Part shown: piece by piece, positions 1 to 6,152 of the stretch
Position numbering within the stretch: the first letter of the stretch is position 1
How the letters are laid out: each line of letters opens with the position of its first letter
NCBI GenBank assembly: GCA_945787595.1
Contig: CALZJV010000352.1
Location: 1 to 10,803 of the forward strand
Reading direction: 5' to 3'
DNA length: 10,803 bases
Origin: an uncultured Desulfobacterales bacterium
GTDB taxonomy: Bacteria; Desulfobacterota; Desulfobacteria; Desulfobacterales; JAFDCJ01
Notes under the pieces: model-generated
The model's input: only the letters and a program-made list of their open reading frames with translations
Told to the model about the DNA's origin: nothing
Databases searched by the model: none
Program-made: the position numbers and the translations under genes

Positions 1-1067
1 AAACCGGTTCCACTTCGACCCATTACCTTTTTGGTATAAAAAGGTTCAAATATTCGATTTATTTCATCCGGGGCTATTCCAATGCCATTGTCGGATACCG
101 TCAACACGGCGTAGTCTCCTTCTGCCACATCTTCATATCCTGAAATCGGTGTGTCGATATATTTGTTTTCAGCTTTTATTTCGACTTTCCCACCATCCGG
201 CATAGCTTCAGCTGCGTTTGAAACCAAATTCATAACTGTTTTGGAGAGGTGAACAGGAGAACCCATTATATTTAAAAGTGATGAATCCAAATTTGATTCT
301 ATCTCGACTTTAGGGTGATATGATTTTAGCTTTTCCAACTGAGGGCTTATCAGATACTCATTGATGATATCATCAAGATTCACGACTTCGGACACCGAGA
401 CGCCTCGTCGTGCCAATGTCAACAGGTCTTGTACGATCTCAGCAGCTTTTTTCCCTGATTCCTGAATCGTTAATATCGGTTCAATAAGGGGACTATCCTC
501 AGGGAGATCCATCAATATCAGGTCCGGGTAACTCACGATACCGGAAAGAATATTATTTAAATCATGGGCGACCCCGCCGGCAAGAGTGCCAATGGCATTC
601 ATTTTTTGCGCCTGCTGGAGTTTCTTCTCTAATTTTCTATTTTCCAACTCAGCCTTTTTTTTCTCCGAAACATCACGCATCAATCCGCGGAATCCTATGA
701 CTCGATCATCGTTGTCAAATATGGGGGCGGCTGAAAGTTCAATTTGTAAAGCTTTTCCACTTTTCAATTCAATTTCAAAACAAGCATCCATGATCGGTTG
801 CGTTTCGCTGAAAACCCGGTTAAATACCATAAACATATTCTCTGATGTCTTTTGACTTGAATACTGCCTGTAATTTAAGCCCATCATCTCTTCAGGAGAA
901 TAGCCGGTTATTTTACACAAGGAATTGTTAAAAAACGTCAGGTTGCCTTCCAGATCTAATTCAAAGAATCCCTCTTCAATGTCCTCGATGATATTTCGAT
1001 ACTTTTCTTCGCTAAGCTTTAACGCTTTTTCAGCTTTGACCCTTGAAGTGATATCACAGAGATGCAA
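1..1067 (-). CDS. Sensor histidine kinase, C-terminal half (PAS + HisKA + HATPase), cut by window edge and split from its N-terminal half
   Basis: This open frame continues the sensor protein that starts at 2331, but in a different reading frame. Read from about 1067 it gives the tail of one PAS domain (DITSRVKAEKAL), a second PAS domain (about 1020-660, containing FFELDLEGNLTFFN and ITGYSPEEM), a short coiled linker (KKKAELENRKLEKKLQQ) and a HisKA-type dimerisation box with the phospho-accepting histidine in GGVAHDLNNIL (about 574-550). The ATP-binding domain follows, with an N box (MNLVSNAAEAMPDGG), a G1 box (SDNGIGI), an F box (IFEPFYTKK) and the first residues of G2 (GTG) at the window edge. 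All expected catalytic motifs that lie inside the window are intact. The AHDLNN form of the H box is common in PAS kinases of this phylum. The frame has no strong start: TTG at 1067 is the only initiation-like codon near the break. A response regulator partner or receiver domain, if any, lies outside. Confidence 0.85.
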   Translation of the reverse strand, partial: MHLCDITSRVKAEKALKLSEEKYRNIIEDIEEGFFELDLEGNLTFFNNSLCKITGYSPEEMMGLNYRQYSSQKTSENMFMVFNRVFSETQPIMDACFEIELKSGKALQIELSAAPIFDNDDRVIGFRGLMRDVSEKKKAELENRKLEKKLQQAQKMNAIGTLAGGVAHDLNNILSGIVSYPDLILMDLPEDSPLIEPILTIQESGKKAAEIVQDLLTLARRGVSVSEVVNLDDIINEYLISPQLEKLKSYHPKVEIESNLDSSLLNIMGSPVHLSKTVMNLVSNAAEAMPDGGKVEIKAENKYIDTPISGYEDVAEGDYAVLTVSDNGIGIAPDEINRIFEPFYTKKVMGRSGTG

Positions 1068-2331
1068 TGCTCTTTTTGGTCTTGGGTATTACACTAATTT
1101 GAATAAATGCATTTATGGTATGACCGTACCTGTCGATAAATTCGAATTCATATTCAGATGGATTTCGACCATTAGGGGCGCTTCTATCATAATGATATCC
1201 CGTTGCTCTCTTAAGATCTTTTTCTGATATAAAATCGGATGTTTTCTTTTTACCTTCAATTTCAACCTTCGAATATCCGGTCATTTTTGCTGCTTTTTCG
1301 TTAACCTTGGAAATGGTCATATCCTCATCAACGATCCAAGTCGCTGTACCGGTATTTTCAAAAACACTACGATATTTTCTTTCATTTTTTTGCAGAGCTG
1401 CTTCAACTTCTTTTCGACGCTCAATCTCATAAATTAAGGCCTGATTCTTATCATTCAGTTCTTGAGTTCGTTTTCTGACCTGTGATCTTAAAAACATGTT
1501 TAAAATCAAAAACACTAAAATAAGGCCGGCAGCCCCCCCACCTACCCCATATATCCAAATGGGATCCTTAGTTTTGGAGTCAACACCAATCCATCGGCTA
1601 AGAGATTGATAGTATATCGAGGACTTATCCTTTTTAAGGGCCCTTACATACAGATCAAGGGTGCTAATTATTTCCCTATTTTTACCCTTCGGAACAGCAA
1701 AGTGTATCTTTTGAGGGGCTAAAATGATCGAGCTTCTATTTATGTGATATTTTCGATCATACTGATGCCCATATAGGTAATTAACAAGACCGGCATCGCA
1801 TTTTCCAGCGCTTACAAGTTCTAGAACAGTTTCATAATCGAAAGCTTCTGTGAACCGACATTCGATATCCAATTTTTTTACAAGCTCTCTTAAATTTTTG
1901 TAATATATATCATTTTGGAGAACAGCTATTTTTTTACCCTTGAAATCAAGAATTGATTCAATATTTGATAACTTTCCTGTATAAATTTGGCCCCAATTGC
2001 TAATAATATTTTCATATGTGAAATCAAAAATCTGATTACGTTGCTCGGAATAGGCAATCGCTCCGACAATATCCGATTTCCCCGATTTCAAATCATTCAG
2101 GCATTGGGCCCAGGATTCACTCATATATTCAAGGGTCCATCCTTCTTTTGAAGCCACATATTTAAGGATATCAGCAAAAATACCCTTTACGTTACCATCA
2201 GAATCTTCGAATAGAAGCGGTCTATTCTGGTATACACCAACTCTAATTCGACTGTCGGCTATTGAATTAAGAGGGGAAAATGAGATTACAAAAAATATAC
2301 AATAAATCAAAATGATTAAGCACTTTTTCAT
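1054..2331 (-). CDS. Sensor kinase N-terminal half: signal peptide, SBP_bac_3 periplasmic domain, membrane helix, PAS; ends at a frameshift
   Basis: The 425-residue product begins with a signal peptide (residues 1-25, basic MKK then a hydrophobic core ending SIA). A bacterial extracellular solute-binding family 3 domain follows (about 28-250), with the typical RIRVGVYQNRPLLF opening and FEDSDGNVKGIFADILKYVA. A single membrane helix lies at about 258-280, then a charged coiled coil (282-318) and a PAS domain (318-425, VFENTGTATWIVDEDMTISKVN). This is the architecture of a one-component periplasmic ligand sensor feeding a cytoplasmic kinase; the ligand is probably an amino acid or other small polar molecule, which is family knowledge. 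The frame stops at TGA 1054-1056, exactly where a PAS domain normally continues into a DIT motif. That motif is present in the next frame, so this is one gene broken by an indel, a mutation or a sequencing error. The start is ATG 2331; only a weak GGA precedes it. Confidence 0.88.
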   Translation of the reverse strand: MKKCLIILIYCIFFVISFSPLNSIADSRIRVGVYQNRPLLFEDSDGNVKGIFADILKYVASKEGWTLEYMSESWAQCLNDLKSGKSDIVGAIAYSEQRNQIFDFTYENIISNWGQIYTGKLSNIESILDFKGKKIAVLQNDIYYKNLRELVKKLDIECRFTEAFDYETVLELVSAGKCDAGLVNYLYGHQYDRKYHINRSSIILAPQKIHFAVPKGKNREIISTLDLYVRALKKDKSSIYYQSLSRWIGVDSKTKDPIWIYGVGGGAAGLILVFLILNMFLRSQVRKRTQELNDKNQALIYEIERRKEVEAALQKNERKYRSVFENTGTATWIVDEDMTISKVNEKAAKMTGYSKVEIEGKKKTSDFISEKDLKRATGYHYDRSAPNGRNPSEYEFEFIDRYGHTINAFIQISVIPKTKKSIASL

Positions 2332-2831
2332 GATTAAATCCGCGGCTCTAAATTAGGTGAAAAATCAATCTCAAAATCAGCTGTCCAAGAACGACAACCT
2401 TCTAATATGTCTAGTTATATATTAATATCGGATAAACTATTAATAACATTAGCAAGTAAACCCCAAGGTTACCCAAACAACATGCAAAGAATAGCTAACA
2501 GAATGTTATTATAATCGATATCATAGGAGGTGCACTAATTTCAGGATATCCCAGTTGGTGAAATCAAAGGATGGGGTCGATTTGCCATGTTGTTTAGGCA
2601 ACATTGGTGTTTACTTTGAGTACTTAAGATTTATATGGATTCAAACAGCGCCGATAGACTGAATAGAATGGCGGGTTGCCCGCATAACCGCAGACCTGTG
2701 GATTGAGCTATCTCCAATGTTTTTTGAAAAGGCTCAGCAGTAAGGATTTTACCTCCGGAAGCCAGGTTGGATTGCAGCTCACTGAAAAAGGATTTCATAA
2801 AATTTCAAGCTACAACAAAACGAAACTGCTG
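2332..2831. other. 500-base intergenic region without a convincing gene
   Basis: The region separates the sensor kinase start from the end of the DUF6122-type gene. Its only open frames are short and start with rare codons; one from TTG 2703 (61 codons) has no Shine-Dalgarno sequence and no recognisable domain. The kinase promoter should lie here but I could not choose a convincing -35/-10 pair. The AT-rich part at 2400-2460 contains many TATA-like hexamers. The main structure is the long inverted repeat at 2468-2602. Confidence 0.6.
2468..2602 (-). repeat. Imperfect inverted repeat, arms about 21 bases, enclosing about 92 bases
   Basis: The left arm (2468-2488, core CAAACAACATGCAAA) and the right arm (2581-2602, core TTTGCCATGTTGTTT) are reverse complements apart from one extra base and two substitutions. 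Both substitutions become G-U wobble pairs when the minus strand is transcribed, but C-A mismatches on the plus strand. An RNA made toward the kinase gene could therefore close a stem of 21 pairs with one bulged G. The element ends about 137 bases upstream of the kinase start. It could be a leader RNA or a small mobile (MITE-like) repeat; no transposase is nearby. Confidence 0.5.
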
Positions 2832-3149
2832 CTAAGAATACTGAATCCAAAAGCAATCCCCCAGGTCGATTACCATATGGAGAAGTAACCCCAGGCCGAT
2901 CAGTCTGGACTTAGGAATTGCGGTCATAAAACCATACAAAAGAATGGCTATGTATGAATGCAGCGGGTGAAAATTGATGCTGCAACGGTTTGGGTCATAA
3001 ATCGGATTGGCCATCAGGTGATCAAGATCCACTGCCATTGTCAGAACCATGATCAACCACGATAGCCGCCAGCGTTTCTTAAAAAAAAGGATCGCAATTA
3101 GACCGGGAATTAAGATATGTAAAAAAAGGTGAAGAACAGAATGGGACAT
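2832..3149 (-). CDS. DUF6122-type integral membrane protein
   Basis: The product is a 105-residue hydrophobic protein with about three to four membrane segments (about 10-24, 30-42, 65-78 and 82-100). It carries a set of polar residues that stands out in such a membrane protein: H7 and H11, D41-x-D43-H44 (MAVDLDHLMANPIYDPNRCSI), H61 and H64 (FHPLHSY), then H91, D95 and D98. I recognise this pattern as the DUF6122 family, with resemblance to small inner-membrane proteins of the YdjM kind that are predicted metal-dependent hydrolases; the biochemical role is unknown. I chose ATG 3149 because similarity starts there. The open frame reaches back to 3233, but those 28 residues run through an inverted repeat and look non-coding. 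The ribosome site is weak. Its upstream neighbour on the strand is the unknown gene at 3324-3731, about 175 bases away. Confidence 0.75.
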   Translation of the reverse strand: MSHSVLHLFLHILIPGLIAILFFKKRWRLSWLIMVLTMAVDLDHLMANPIYDPNRCSINFHPLHSYIAILLYGFMTAIPKSRLIGLGLLLHMVIDLGDCFWIQYS

Positions 3150-3218
3150 GTTTTTCTGATCACAAGCCGAGCTAAAATATGGTTCAAAAAAACTCGCGGC
3201 TGGTTCTGACGAAAATGG

Positions 3219-3246
3219 AATTCCCCGCAGCAAGCTGCGGGGAATT
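3219..3246. repeat. Perfect 13-base inverted repeat (GC-rich hairpin)
   Basis: The arms AATTCCCCGCAGC (3219-3231) and GCTGCGGGGAATT (3234-3246) are perfect reverse complements with two bases between, giving in RNA a 12-pair stem with a CUUG (minus strand) or CAAG (plus strand) tetraloop. It sits between the unknown gene at 3324-3731 and the DUF6122-type gene, both on the minus strand. It could end or process the upstream transcript, but no U-run directly follows the stem on either strand, so a classical intrinsic terminator is not well supported. A REP-like dispersed palindrome is equally possible. Confidence 0.7.
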
Positions 3247-3323
3247 TGAGCCTAAAAGATATTAAACATACATTGCAAGAGGCTGTGGATGGCCTGTCCA
3301 AAGTTTACCCCAATGTTGCAACG

Positions 3324-3731
3324 TTAGGTTTTATCTGCTTTAAAATGGAAAAATAAATTGGTATCCTGCCCGTCGAGTGATGGCCCGTTTTCCATCCAAC
3401 TTAAAATCTTGCATCCATCGGCTTTGCCGGACGGTGCCGAGCAACTGATGTACGGCATGGCTGGATCGCCGGCAATTGACTTGTAGTAAAGCATCCGGGC
3501 GCGATCCTTGGGAAATTCTTCAAGCTCAAGAAAATGAACCATATAGACGAAGCAATCGCCTTCCAATAATTCACTGGTCTCCCTGAATTCCAAAATTCGT
3601 TCTCTGAATTTTTTGAGAGCAGCGGTTTCATCTTGCGCTTCAATGATCAAATTGAATTCGCCATGCCGACGGTTTTCTTCCTGGTTTCTTTGCTGATCGG
3701 TGGCATGAAGAAATTTACCGATGTAAATCAT
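3324..3731 (-). CDS. Conserved-looking hypothetical protein, 135 residues, family not recognised
   Basis: I do not recognise a named family. The product is soluble, acidic and without signal peptide or membrane segment. Residues 1-55 (MIYIGKFLHAT, then HGEFNLIIEAQDETAALKKF) look like strand-helix units of a small alpha/beta fold, in which an EAxDETAALKKFRERI segment would form the helix. The middle is rich in aromatic and acidic residues (VYMVHFLELEEFP), and the C-terminal part contains C97, C107 and the motif KSIAGDPAMPYISCSAPSG. The start is secure: ATG 3731 is preceded by AGAAAGGA with suitable spacing (AAAGGA at 3738-3743). Codon use is coherent over the whole length and there is no internal stop. 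It stands alone, with a 175-base gap downstream and 453 bases upstream, so the context gives no function. Confidence 0.72.
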   Translation of the reverse strand: MIYIGKFLHATDQQRNQEENRRHGEFNLIIEAQDETAALKKFRERILEFRETSELLEGDCFVYMVHFLELEEFPKDRARMLYYKSIAGDPAMPYISCSAPSGKADGCKILSWMENGPSLDGQDTNLFFHFKADKT

Positions 3732-4184
3732 AAGATATCCTTTCTGATCTTAATATGAGACACGCGCAAATTAAGTATTACCGACACCTGTACCGGAGGA
3801 TGATTCGTATTCGATGCGCGTTACGGTTACATACCGGGATATTCGGCCGCGACGTCAACCCTGAAGACATACCCAAGACCAAGACAGCAGAGGACTGATT
3901 TGCTTTCGTGTTCCCCGAGCCCTTTCCCGGCTATGAGCGGCACCGCAATTTTAGTAATGCATCCTAACTTCTTTAAAATAATTTGTCCAGCGCTTCATAG
4001 ATGAATTTCAGTTGCGAGATTTTCCCCTTTTATCCGGCCCATCATTTTCAGCGGGTCGGGTGTCGAATAGCCACGGACGGTGGGTGCCGGCAGGGATGAT
4101 TTTCCTATCAACAGGACCTTTTCCGCAATTTGAGACCTATATTTAGTGGGATTATCCCCAATTTATCCGGTCAGGCAATTTTTA
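3732..4184. other. 453-base intergenic region with one possible decayed gene end
   Basis: It lies between the channel gene and the unknown 135-residue gene. The plus-strand frame that overlaps its right side (from about 4146) is the antisense shadow of the channel gene. On the minus strand a protein-like segment interrupted by stops is visible at about 3973-4162. The rest (3744-3970) shows no motif, RNA gene or strong hairpin that I can support. The promoter of the 3324-3731 gene is expected at about 3745-3800, but no clear pair of hexamers is seen. Confidence 0.5.
3973..4162 (-). pseudogene. Possible remnant of a gene's C-terminal end
   Basis: Just downstream of the channel gene one minus-strand frame reads IGDNPTKYRSQIAEKVLLIG, then SSLPAPTVRGYSTPDPLKMM, and closes at TGA 3995-3997. 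A neighbouring frame over the same end reads QLKFIYEALDKLF and stops at TAA 3973. Joining them by one frameshift near 4015-4030 gives a protein-like segment of about 60 residues with a natural end. It has no start codon or ribosome site and I cannot name the family. It may be the 3' end of a gene whose front was lost, or a chance open frame. Confidence 0.22.
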
Positions 4185-5003
4185 TCAAAGCTTGGAACCA
4201 CAATATTTACAAAATTCGGCATCTGTGTCATGGCCTTCAGCGCTGCACTGCTTGCAGGCTTGGGTGGACACGCTTCTTTTATAAACCTGGGTCAGCTCTG
4301 CAGTGACGATTCCGGTGGGCACTGCAATGATCCCGTAGCCGATGATCATAATTATAGCCGACACGGCTTGCCCGAAATTTGTTTGGGGCGATATATCGCC
4401 ATAACCAACGGTCGTCAAGGTTACAACTGCCCAGTAAATGCTTCTCGGAATACTGGTGAATCCGGAATCCGGATCCTCGATGAGATACATCAACGAACCG
4501 AAAATGATGACCAGGCTGAATACGGCAAACAAAAATACGGTGATTTTACGCCGGCTAGCATGCAGTGCCTGCATTAAGAGGCGGGTTTCACCCACGTATT
4601 TCACAAGCTTCAGTACCCGGAAGACCCGTAGAACCCGCAATACCCGAATGACCAGGAAATACTGGCTGCCGGGGAAAAATATACTTAAATAAGTCGGCAA
4701 TATCGCCAACAGATCCACCACACCAAAGAAACTGATTGCATATGCCGTAGGCCGCCCAACGCAGTACAAACGCAGAATATATTCAATGGTGAAAAGAACG
4801 GTAAGAATCCACTCACCCAGATACAGCAGTCCACCGTATGTTTGTCTGACGCTGCTTACGCTGTCAAGCATGACCATGATCACGCTTGCCACAATCGACA
4901 CTATCAGCAAAACATCAAATACTTTTCCCGCCGGAGTATCCGCTTCGAATATAATTTCATGAAGCTTGTCGCGGATTTGGTGCGAAGACGCATTCTCTTT
5001 CAT
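4185..5003 (-). CDS. Voltage-gated potassium channel (Kv type, six helices) with C-terminal zinc ribbon
   Basis: This is a 272-residue ion-transport-family channel of the inner membrane. S1 lies at about 27-46, S2 at 58-80 and S3 at 90-110. S4 is clear, with a positive residue at every third position (R120, R123, R126, R129, K132, K135 in RVLRVLRVFRVLKLVKYV). S5 follows at about 152-174, then the pore with the potassium filter TTVGYGD (197-203) and S6 (211-235). After S6 comes a short tail ending in a four-cysteine zinc ribbon (C250-x2-C253, C265-x2-C268, CKYCGSKL). The length is normal for bacterial Kv-like channels. The start is ATG 5003, with GAGGG five bases upstream. The frame stays open to 5183 only because it runs through heptamer repeats, so that extension is rejected. 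It follows the TraB/GumN gene on the same strand after 176 bases. Potassium selectivity is inferred from the filter; the ribbon's role is unknown. Confidence 0.93.
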   Translation of the reverse strand: MKENASSHQIRDKLHEIIFEADTPAGKVFDVLLIVSIVASVIMVMLDSVSSVRQTYGGLLYLGEWILTVLFTIEYILRLYCVGRPTAYAISFFGVVDLLAILPTYLSIFFPGSQYFLVIRVLRVLRVFRVLKLVKYVGETRLLMQALHASRRKITVFLFAVFSLVIIFGSLMYLIEDPDSGFTSIPRSIYWAVVTLTTVGYGDISPQTNFGQAVSAIIMIIGYGIIAVPTGIVTAELTQVYKRSVSTQACKQCSAEGHDTDAEFCKYCGSKL

Positions 5004-5008
5004 GGTTA

Positions 5009-5013
5009 CCCTC
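5009..5013 (-). promoter_or_regulatory. Ribosome binding site that sets the channel start
   Basis: GAGGG on the minus strand lies five bases before ATG 5003. This supports the internal start over the longer frame that begins at 5183 and would be translated from the repeat tract. Confidence 0.65.
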
Positions 5014-5021
5014 AGGCTTTG

Positions 5022-5140
5022 GATGACAGATGACAGATAACAGATGACAGATAACAGATGACAGATGACAGATAACAGATGACAGATGACAGATAACAGA
5101 TGACAGATGACAGATGACAGATGACAGATGACAGATAACG
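5022..5140. repeat. Tandem heptamer array, 17 units of GATGACA/GATAACA
   Basis: From 5022 to 5140 the sequence is an unbroken array of seven-base units: thirteen GATGACA or its neighbours interspersed with GATAACA, which varies at one position. Two degenerate units (GAGGACA, GAGGGA) trail to 5153. It lies wholly between the TraB/GumN stop (5180) and the channel ribosome site (5009), so on the minus strand it would be part of the channel's leader or promoter region. Unit-number changes by slippage would alter spacing there. Confidence 0.95.
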
Positions 5141-5179
5141 GAGGACAGAGGGAATTCAAATTCCTTTGTCCCTCTGCCG

Positions 5180-6109
5180 TCACCTCTGCTTTACCTTGTA
5201 GCCCTTCTCTTTTAAAAGCGCGACCACGCTACCGGGTCCAATTAAATGCCCGGCACCGATAATGATAAAAATATTTTTATCTTCTGCCATCAGCGCTTCA
5301 ATTTTTTTGACCCAGTCTATATTGCGTCGGAGTAAAAGGCGATTTTCGATTTGTGGAAAATTTTCGAAGCTTTTAAATAAGATCGCATAAAGACTATCAG
5401 CGTCTCCTTTTTTCCAGTTTTTCAGCATATCATCTGCCATCTGGGCCGCAACGTCCAGATCCTCCAGCGTTTGACCCAAAAACGCCTTTTGATCATGCAC
5501 ATTCATATTCCCTAAAAGATCCAGTTGGAATTCGACGGATTCAAGAAAACCGGTTTCTTTTTCATCCGAGCTGGCTTTGCCATAAAAGTGGAGATCAATA
5601 CCGTATTCAGGGCTAAATCCCAATCGCTTGAGCTCCAGAGCGGTTAATGTTACGGCCATAAACCAGGGCCGGAAACGCCCGAAATGTTCCATCGGCATTC
5701 CAAGATCAACCATCTTTTTTTTAAGTGAACTTCCCATCTCATCGGAAATATTTTGAAATAGAGTTTGTCCTTCAGGATAAAGGCCCATAGCCATCATTTT
5801 GGCTAAGACTGTAGGATTCATCATGGCCTCCAAATCCGTTTCAAAGACAACTTTTTGGCTTTGATTGTATGCTTCATTGATGGCTTTGGCCAGGGGATAG
5901 GCATCGCTTTTAAGGACGTGCAGGGAACCCAGCAGAAAAATTGCCTTGTTTAATGGTGTTTCCACCAGCCAGAGGCAATGTTTTGGGGTAGCTGTTGGCT
6001 TGCTCTGCTGAGCATGAAGGCCGGCTGACACAAACAAGATAGTGGACAGGCATAAAATAAAAAGGGTTGTCCCTAACCGGTTTCGTTTAACAAGTAAATG
6101 AACTGTCAC
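5180..6109 (-). CDS. Exported TraB/GumN family protein
   Basis: The product of 309 residues belongs to the TraB/GumN (Tiki-like) family, some members of which are described as metal-dependent peptidases. Residues 1-33 form a signal peptide (basic VKRNR, hydrophobic LGTTLFILCLSTILFVSAG, cleavage after LHA), so the protein acts in the periplasm or at the cell surface. Family motifs are present: LLGSLHVL (GxxH, 61-64), VFETDL with E90, GIDLHF (170-175) and the C-terminal GAGHLIGPGSVVALL (285-299). The start is GTG 6109, preceded by the strong purine run AGGAAAGGGGG; a longer version from TTG 6181 would overlap the DUF309 gene and has no ribosome site. It follows DUF309 by 43 bases and is probably cotranscribed. 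Substrate is unknown; protease activity is a family-level prediction only. Confidence 0.88.
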   Translation of the reverse strand: MTVHLLVKRNRLGTTLFILCLSTILFVSAGLHAQQSKPTATPKHCLWLVETPLNKAIFLLGSLHVLKSDAYPLAKAINEAYNQSQKVVFETDLEAMMNPTVLAKMMAMGLYPEGQTLFQNISDEMGSSLKKKMVDLGMPMEHFGRFRPWFMAVTLTALELKRLGFSPEYGIDLHFYGKASSDEKETGFLESVEFQLDLLGNMNVHDQKAFLGQTLEDLDVAAQMADDMLKNWKKGDADSLYAILFKSFENFPQIENRLLLRRNIDWVKKIEALMAEDKNIFIIIGAGHLIGPGSVVALLKEKGYKVKQR

Positions 6110-6113
6110 AATG

Positions 6114-6124
6114 CCCCCTTTCCT
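6114..6124 (-). promoter_or_regulatory. Ribosome binding site that sets the GTG start of the TraB/GumN gene
   Basis: The minus strand reads AGGAAAGGGGG four bases before GTG 6109. No comparable site precedes the in-frame TTG at 6181, so the shorter product, which begins close to its signal peptide, is preferred. Confidence 0.65.
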
Positions 6125-6152
6125 GTTCAGGCTCACATTAATGATATAGAAG

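Noticed and set aside
2703..2888. 61-codon plus-strand frame from TTG
   Set aside because: There is no ribosome site or domain, and its end overlaps the DUF6122-type coding sequence on the other strand.
3150..3233. 28-residue N-terminal extension of the DUF6122-type protein
   Set aside because: It runs through the palindrome at 3219-3246, has no ribosome site and adds no family-like sequence.
3246..3356. Plus-strand frame LSLKDIKHTLQEAVDGLSKV, about 36 codons ending at TAA 3354
   Set aside because: It reads plausibly like the end of a protein, but it has no start beyond a TTG beside the palindrome, no recognised family, and overlaps the end of the well-supported minus-strand gene. It could be a gene remnant but is not supported enough to annotate.
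4146..4577. 143-codon plus-strand open frame
   Set aside because: It lies antisense to the channel's pore and zinc ribbon region, and its codons mirror that gene.
5022..5140. CRISPR array
   Set aside because: The units are seven-base direct tandem copies without spacers and no cas gene is near.
5004..5183. 60-residue N-terminal extension of the channel rich in SVICHLL repeats
   Set aside because: It is the translation of the heptamer tract, which happens to contain no stop in that frame. ATG 5003 has its own ribosome site and the homologous part begins there.
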